18,703 nucleotides of DNA, taken from NCBI GenBank assembly GCA_023414985.1, contig JAEZLY010000092.1, positions 1 through 18,703 on the forward strand. The letters run 5' to 3'. This document shows, one piece after another, positions 14,661 through 18,703 of this stretch. The stretch's first letter is position 1. Every line of letters starts with the position of its first letter. This stretch comes from Bacillota bacterium. GTDB lineage: Bacteria > Bacillota > Clostridia > Lachnospirales > Lachnospiraceae. Both the position numbers and the translations under genes were made by a program. The notes beneath the pieces were generated by a model, which was not told where the DNA came from, searched no databases, and saw only the letters and a program-made list of their open reading frames with translations.

Positions 14661-15262
14661 TGGATATCAGGTTTACGCAGGTATCAAAGAGTTTTCGAGA
14701 GAAACCTCTTTTTGAAAATCTAAATATTTCCCTTCCTGAGGGAAGGCTAAGCTGCCTGATGGGCCCTTCCGGCATCGGAAAGACGACAATCATTAATTGC
14801 ATTATGGGTTTGACAGAGCCGGACTCCGGTGAGATTACCGGAACAGAAGGAAAGCGGATCGCAGCTGTATTTCAGGAGGACCGTCTGATCGAGCATTGGG
14901 ATGCTGTGAAAAATGTGAAACTGGTATGCGATAAGGCGGTTACTGAGCAGCAGATCCTTGCGGAGCTGGAGGAAGTGGGTCTTAAGGATATCACGCATAA
15001 GCCGGTAAGGGACTACAGCGGCGGGATGAGACGAAGGGTCGCCATCGTTCGGGCCATGCTTGCGCAGAGTGATCTGGTCCTATTGGACGAACCCTTTCAG
15101 GGACTGGATGATGCACGGAAGGAACAGGTCATGGACTATGTGAAACGAAAGGCCCGGGGTAAGACAGTCATCCTGGTTACCCATGACAGGGAGGAAGCAG
15201 AGCGGCTGGAGGCAGACCTGATTTTTCTGGATTCGTACGATAGGGTGATTGGTGAACTTTAG
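14660..15262 (+). CDS. ABC importer ATP-binding protein (SsuB/TauB-like)
   Basis: 200 residues, shorter than the usual 240-260 because it lacks a C-terminal extension. Walker A GPSGIGKTT (about 35-43), Q-loop FQEDRLIEHWDAVKNV, signature YSGGMRRRVAIVRAM (Tyr replaces Leu in LSGG, common in this subgroup), Walker B LVLLDEPFQGLD and switch His in VTHDREE are all present, so it should be active. It powers import with the permease, with which it overlaps by one base; GGAGGAG inside the permease end is its ribosome binding site. Last gene of the operon beginning at 12441. No hairpin terminator follows; the next gene has its own promoter immediately after the stop. Confidence 0.93.
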   Translation: MDIRFTQVSKSFREKPLFENLNISLPEGRLSCLMGPSGIGKTTIINCIMGLTEPDSGEITGTEGKRIAAVFQEDRLIEHWDAVKNVKLVCDKAVTEQQILAELEEVGLKDITHKPVRDYSGGMRRRVAIVRAMLAQSDLVLLDEPFQGLDDARKEQVMDYVKRKARGKTVILVTHDREEAERLEADLIFLDSYDRVIGEL

Positions 15263-15263
15263 G

Positions 15264-15292
15264 TTGTTTTTTTAGGTGAATTCGGCTATAAT
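15264..15292 (+). promoter_or_regulatory. Promoter of the kinase/ParB-like gene
   Basis: TTGTTT (15264-15269), a 17-base spacer and a perfect TATAAT (15287-15292). It begins two bases after the ATPase stop codon. Confidence 0.7.
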
Positions 15293-15337
15293 ACAGTATT
15301 AATTACAGACTGTTATGAAAAGAAAGAGGTATCCTCC

Positions 15338-16132
15338 ATGCACATTACGATCACCGGTAATCTTGGCAGTGGAAAATCCACCGTAGCCAAGCTGTTAAAT
15401 GAAAAGTACAACTTTGAGATATATTCTACGGGTAAGGTTCAAAGAGAGCTTGCCAGACAAATGAATATGACGACACTGGAGCTGAATCAGCTCATGTGCT
15501 CTGATAAGAAATATGACAAGATGATTGATGATGAAACAGCAAGAATTTCCAGAGAAAATAAGGACAAGGACATTATCTTTGACTCCAGACTGGCCTGGAA
15601 TTTTGTGGAGCAATCCTTCAAGGTGTTTGTATCGGTAAGCCTGGAGGTGGCAGCAGAACGCGTTATGAATGATACGCGTGGGGCAGAGGAGAAATATACT
15701 TCCCTTGCGGAAGCAAAGAAGCTGCTTGCGGAACGTGCCGCTACGGAATGCGTGCGCTATAAGGATATCTATAACTTGAATTATATGGATTTCAATAATT
15801 ATAACCTGGTGATTGACAGTACCTATAACACACCGGACAAAATTGCAGAAATCATCCTTAAGGAAGCAAATGCATACGAACAGAAGACTTCCGAGAGTAC
15901 TAAGATGTTGGTTTCCCCTAAAAGAGTATTAAAGCCAAGTATGATAACGGAAGAGGACTATAAGACGCTCGCGTCCTTGATCAAGGAGTATGAGAAGCTT
16001 ACAGATGTTATCCCTGTCACGTTGAAGGTTGTAAAAGCAGAAGAGGATTACGCAGTTGTAGAGGGGATAGAACATGCCAAAGCGGCTTTTTTGGCGCAGA
16101 CTTCTTATGTGCCGATTGAAGTGGTTCAGTAA
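15338..16132 (+). CDS. Cytidylate-kinase-like P-loop protein with ParB-like C-terminal domain
   Basis: 264 residues; AGAGG 7 bases before ATG. Residues 1-175 are a nucleoside-monophosphate-kinase fold of the archaeal-type cytidylate kinase group: Walker A GNLGSGKST (7-15), YSTGKVQRELA in the nucleotide-binding position, IIFDSRLAW as the second strand motif, and a lid-like Arg-containing segment near RVMNDTRGAEEKY. This half may phosphorylate CMP, dCMP or another small substrate. Residues about 190-264 read LVSPKRVLKP, then DVIPVTLKVVKAEEDYAVVE, GIEHAKAAF and YVPIEVV, the pattern of a ParB/sulfiredoxin-type domain (usually GERRxRAA). The second domain is degenerate at the GERR motif. The domain fusion is unusual. 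Own promoter upstream; followed by a terminator candidate at 16236-16264. Confidence 0.75.
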   Translation: MHITITGNLGSGKSTVAKLLNEKYNFEIYSTGKVQRELARQMNMTTLELNQLMCSDKKYDKMIDDETARISRENKDKDIIFDSRLAWNFVEQSFKVFVSVSLEVAAERVMNDTRGAEEKYTSLAEAKKLLAERAATECVRYKDIYNLNYMDFNNYNLVIDSTYNTPDKIAEIILKEANAYEQKTSESTKMLVSPKRVLKPSMITEEDYKTLASLIKEYEKLTDVIPVTLKVVKAEEDYAVVEGIEHAKAAFLAQTSYVPIEVVQ

Positions 16133-16140
16133 ATAATTCC

Positions 16141-16150
16141 TTGGTATAAT
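16141..16150 (+). promoter_or_regulatory. Possible extended -10 promoter before the AI-2E-type gene
   Basis: TG and then TATAAT (16145-16150) one base later form an extended -10, without a good -35. If used, it would give a leader of about 145 nt that passes through the 16236-16264 terminator. Confidence 0.3.
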
Positions 16151-16235
16151 CTTTCATTAGATGATAATTTTAGATATTTTTTTACAAGTTTTCCCCGAGG
16201 ATATTAATATTAGATTGACAGACAATAAATACAAG

Positions 16236-16264
16236 AGAATTCATCTTAGGATGGATTCTTTTTT
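16236..16264 (+). terminator. Intrinsic terminator before the AI-2E-type gene
   Basis: AGAATTCATC (16236-16245) pairs with GATGGATTCT (16250-16259), with one G-U pair, loop TTAG, then a six-T run (16259-16264). It probably ends the kinase-like gene's transcript, but it also lies between any upstream promoter and the next gene. Confidence 0.82.
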
Positions 16265-16302
16265 CATTTATTGAAAAATCCTTAAGAAAGGTGGTGATTT
16301 GC

Positions 16303-17403
16303 TTGAGGGCTTCGGGAGGAAAACTTACTGAATGGAAGAAACCCATTCTTATCCTTGTAATTACCTTTGCTGTTTATCTGTGTTTTCGATATTTACTTAT
16401 GCTTATTCTTCCTTTTATCTTTGCTTATTTTCTGGCCTGGATTATCCGCCCTGTAACAGAAGCAATGTACCGCCGTTTTAGGATTCCGAAGCTTGTCGGG
16501 GGAACGGCAGCATTACTGCTGTTGGTTGCGGTCTTTGGAACCAGCTTTTGTATGCTGATTAATATTCTGATCAGACAGACCATCGAATTGGTTAAAAACC
16601 TGCCAGTCTATATTAACCTGATCTCCATCAGGCTGGATGCCATCTGTGCCTGGTGTGACAGGGTATTCGAAATGGACTGCGGTACGATGCGGGCATTCGT
16701 AGACGACAATATGATACAGAGTGTCAATAAATTGAGTGCCAATCTCGTGCCGAAGCTGACCCAGCACACGGTACAAATCACAATCTGGTTCATGGGTTTC
16801 CTTGGTATCCTGTTAATCATTCTGGTAGCGACTGTACTGATTGTCAAGGATCTGTCCGAGCTTCACGAGAAATTTGCTGAGGTTTCTTTATATAAGGATG
16901 TTCACAGAGTTACACAGAGGTTATCGGAGGTAGGCATTGCATACCTTCGTACGCAGGGAATAATCATGATTATTGTCGGAGGAGTCTGTATCCTTGGACT
17001 CTCTTTGCTTCATAACAGTTATGCATTTCTGATCGGTGTCGGAGTTGCATTTATGGATGCTCTGCCTGTCTTAGGTAGCTTTCTGGTATTGGTCCCCTGG
17101 GCTGTCATTATGCTTGTGAACGGTAATATCTATGAGGCGGCTGTTCTGTTCACGATCTTTCTGATCTGCCAGATTATCCGGGAGATACTAGAACCAAAGC
17201 TGATCGGCAGCAAGATCGGAGTAAAACCCCTGTTCACCTTAATTGCAATGTATATCGGTGTTAAGCTTTTTTCTGTGGCAGGCTTCATCCTTGGCCCGGT
17301 CGGATTAATCGTCATTCAGACCATTTATCAGGTGGTCGGTGATAATACCCTACAGAGTGAGACAAAAGAGTCACCTATGGAGAGCCCGAATAATGAGGAG
17401 TAA
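16303..17403 (+). CDS. AI-2E family transporter / YtvI-like integral membrane protein
   Basis: 366 residues from TTG 16303, chosen because AAGGTGGTGAT (16288-16298), nearly the full 16S complement, sits just before it; a GTG at 16291 would include that site. About seven or eight membrane helices: a pair near the N-terminus (PILILVITFAVYLCFRYLL and following), one near 60-85, one near 160-180 and a C-terminal cluster. The conserved AI-2E/YtvI region DALPVLGSFLVLVPWAV and EPKLIGSKIGVKPLFTLIAM is clear. Length and motifs match YtvI-type sporulation membrane proteins and PerM/AI-2E transporters; substrate and exact role are not known for this branch. Start and promoter are uncertain because the terminator lies upstream. 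Confidence 0.87.
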   Translation: MRASGGKLTEWKKPILILVITFAVYLCFRYLLMLILPFIFAYFLAWIIRPVTEAMYRRFRIPKLVGGTAALLLLVAVFGTSFCMLINILIRQTIELVKNLPVYINLISIRLDAICAWCDRVFEMDCGTMRAFVDDNMIQSVNKLSANLVPKLTQHTVQITIWFMGFLGILLIILVATVLIVKDLSELHEKFAEVSLYKDVHRVTQRLSEVGIAYLRTQGIIMIIVGGVCILGLSLLHNSYAFLIGVGVAFMDALPVLGSFLVLVPWAVIMLVNGNIYEAAVLFTIFLICQIIREILEPKLIGSKIGVKPLFTLIAMYIGVKLFSVAGFILGPVGLIVIQTIYQVVGDNTLQSETKESPMESPNNEE

Positions 17404-17406
17404 AGG

Positions 17407-17435
17407 TTGCATCTCAAAGGTCAGATTATTATAAT
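17407..17435 (+). promoter_or_regulatory. Promoter of the M28-type peptidase gene
   Basis: TTGCAT (17407-17412), a 17-base spacer and a perfect TATAAT (17430-17435), immediately after the preceding stop codon. A second TATAAT at 17443-17448 could give another start. Confidence 0.65.
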
Positions 17436-17524
17436 GGAAGAGTATAATATAGTAATATATAGAGGATAGCCTTCCTTGAAACACCTGGCAGGCTGGCCGA
17501 GTCTACGAGGAGGCTTAGGGTTTT

Positions 17525-18454
17525 ATGCAGGACTATTCAAGGGAAGTAATTCAAAACTATATGGTGCGTAAGAACAGGCGGCAGAAGACTGCGTTCCTCC
17601 ATCGTACCAAGGAGGTACTGGAGGAACAGGGCTATCAGGTTAAGGTGGAAAACAGCGGCAAAGCATTCAACCGAAATATTGTAGTGGGCGATATCGATCA
17701 GGCACAGGTTATCTATACGGCTCATTATGATACCTGTCCTGTTCTGCCTCTGCCTAATTTTATTACGCCGAAGAACTGGTTGTTTTTTATCCTGTATCAG
17801 TTGTTTTTGGTGGTTGTGATTCTTGGTGTGGGTTCTCTTGTCGGAGGACTGCTGGCTTTCCTCACCCATAGCTATGGGTTGGGGGCAATTGCAACCTTAA
17901 TGATTACCCTGCTGTGCTGTTACCAGATAATCGCAGGAATACCGAATCGGAAGACCTATAATGATAATACCTCGGGTGTGATCACCTTGCTGGAGATAGC
18001 AATGGAGCTCCCGAAGGAGCTGCGTAATAAGGCGGCTTTCGTATTCTTCGATAACGAGGAGCTTGGATTGATTGGATCTTCTATGTTCAGAAAGCTTCAC
18101 CAGAAAGCAATCGGTGAGCTTCCAATCATTAATTTCGACTGCGTCTCAGATGGAGATTATCTTATGCTGATAGCGAATAAGCAGATGAGAAAGGATGAAT
18201 TAAAGTATCAGAGCTTGAAGGAAAGCTTTCCATCGATAACTGAAAAGCATGTGATTCATACCTCTGCCGCAATGACAATCTATCCTTCGGACCAGATGAG
18301 CTTTCAGAAATCCGTCGGTGTGGCAGCAGTACATAGAGCACCAATCCTTGGTTATTATCTTGGAAGAATTCATACACCCTTTGATACCAGATTCGATGAG
18401 GTTAACATCCGAATATTAGCGGAGACTATGATTACCTATACCCGGAAGCTTTAA
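17525..18454 (+). CDS. M28-family zinc metallopeptidase with inserted transmembrane hairpin
   Basis: 309 residues. Zinc ligands and catalytic residues follow the M28 order: His67 and Asp69 (TAHYDT), Asp147 (YNDNTSG), Glu178/Glu179 (FFDNEELGLIGS), Asp205 (NFDCVSDGD) and His283 (RIHTPFD). A complete set predicts an active aminopeptidase-like enzyme. Between the first two motifs lie two hydrophobic helices (about 84-111 and 118-138), an insertion absent from typical soluble M28 enzymes; it probably anchors the catalytic domain to the membrane, presumably on the cytoplasmic face because no signal peptide is present. Start: ATG 17525, with GGAGG (17509-17513) 11 bases upstream, longer than usual. 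That site can pair with AGCCTTCCT (17468-17476), which may reduce translation. Substrate unknown. Confidence 0.88.
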   Translation: MQDYSREVIQNYMVRKNRRQKTAFLHRTKEVLEEQGYQVKVENSGKAFNRNIVVGDIDQAQVIYTAHYDTCPVLPLPNFITPKNWLFFILYQLFLVVVILGVGSLVGGLLAFLTHSYGLGAIATLMITLLCCYQIIAGIPNRKTYNDNTSGVITLLEIAMELPKELRNKAAFVFFDNEELGLIGSSMFRKLHQKAIGELPIINFDCVSDGDYLMLIANKQMRKDELKYQSLKESFPSITEKHVIHTSAAMTIYPSDQMSFQKSVGVAAVHRAPILGYYLGRIHTPFDTRFDEVNIRILAETMITYTRKL

Positions 18455-18460
18455 ATACGC

Positions 18461-18489
18461 TTGACAAAGAGGGTTTTCTGGCATAAAAT
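18461..18489 (+). promoter_or_regulatory. Promoter of the T-box leader
   Basis: TTGACA (18461-18466), a 17-base spacer and TAAAAT (18484-18489). Start near 18496, just upstream of the T-box Stem I. Confidence 0.8.
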
Positions 18490-18495
18490 AAGGTC

Positions 18496-18703
18496 AATGT
18501 TCTATGATGTGGAACAAACGAGAATTGGCGTGGAAGAGGAATAGTAGATTACCCTCCTATCACAGAGAGAGAAGCAACGGTGAAAGCTTCTTATCAGGAA
18601 GAGATCGAACCGGCCTCGGAGCCTTGTATGAAAGGAACAACTCAGCTCCCCGAAATACAACGTAGTACCGGCGTTAACGGTGATAAAGAGAGCTGCCTTT
18701 GGC
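18496..18703 (+). promoter_or_regulatory. T-box leader (5' part), probable isoleucine specifier, cut by window edge
   Basis: Landmarks in order: GAGGAATAGTAG with the conserved AGTA (18543-18546), AGAGAG (18564-18569), the distal stem GAAGC/GCTTC (18571-18575 with 18586-18590) holding GGTGAAA, ATCGAAC (18604-18610), GGAGCC closing Stem I, then CCGGCGTTAACGGTGATAAAG of the Stem II/IIA pseudoknot region and the start of Stem III. The triplet directly before GAAC is ATC (18604-18606), suggesting uncharged tRNA-Ile as ligand. The T-box motif and terminator lie beyond the window. The regulated gene, probably ileS or another Ile-related gene, is off the right edge. Confidence 0.8.

Noticed and set aside
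1..18703. CRISPR arrays, insertion sequences, tRNA or rRNA genes
   Set aside because: No regularly spaced direct repeats, transposase frames, terminal repeats with target duplications, or tRNA-like cloverleaf sequences were seen.

Overview
The window reads as a low-GC Firmicute of class Clostridia, most likely Lachnospiraceae. Evidence: AT-rich intergenic DNA, strong AGGAGG-type ribosome binding sites, frequent TTG starts, consensus sigma-A promoters, a SAM-I riboswitch before metK, a T-box leader, a TM1266-type small regulator and a YtvI-like permease. The family-level placement is inference from gene content; no rRNA or marker search was possible. Most genes are on the + strand; only the Ig-like protein and the HD-GYP protein are on the - strand.

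Layout. 1-1590: 3' part of a large uncharacterised protein cut by the left edge. 1591-2082: a 38-bp hairpin palindrome, then a consensus promoter, a transcript of about 208 nt carrying a mini-ORF with a near-perfect Shine-Dalgarno, and a strong terminator. 2083-3984: TPR plus acidic linker plus AAA-type ATPase. 3974-4318 (-): small stand-alone Ig-like protein that overlaps it tail to tail. 4790-6088: murA. 6176-7258 (-): HD-GYP c-di-GMP phosphodiesterase-type protein. 7402-8856: promoter, SAM-I riboswitch with terminator/antiterminator, metK. 9099-9533: Cys-rich protein of unknown function. 9629-12239: sensor kinase, OmpR-type regulator and an ArsR repressor with a CxC metal motif.

12236-15262: a promoter inside the end of arsR, an unrecognised structured leader ending in a terminator with a competing antiterminator strand, then a TM1266-family regulator, an NMT1/SsuA-like lipoprotein, a permease and an ATPase. 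This looks like one regulated import operon of unknown substrate and is the best candidate for an undescribed regulatory system. 15264-16132: P-loop cytidylate-kinase-like domain joined to a ParB-like C-terminal domain. 16303-17403: AI-2E/YtvI family membrane protein. 17525-18454: M28-type metallopeptidase with two membrane helices inserted in its catalytic domain. 18461-18703: promoter and the 5' part of a T-box leader (likely Ile specifier), cut by the right edge before the antiterminator.

Functional themes: wall synthesis (murA), SAM supply under SAM control (metK), signalling (HD-GYP, two-component system, ArsR), a putatively RNA-controlled importer, and a little-studied clostridial group of large cytoplasmic proteins at the left end. 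Several start codons were moved downstream of the longest open frame because a clear ribosome binding site lies inside that frame.
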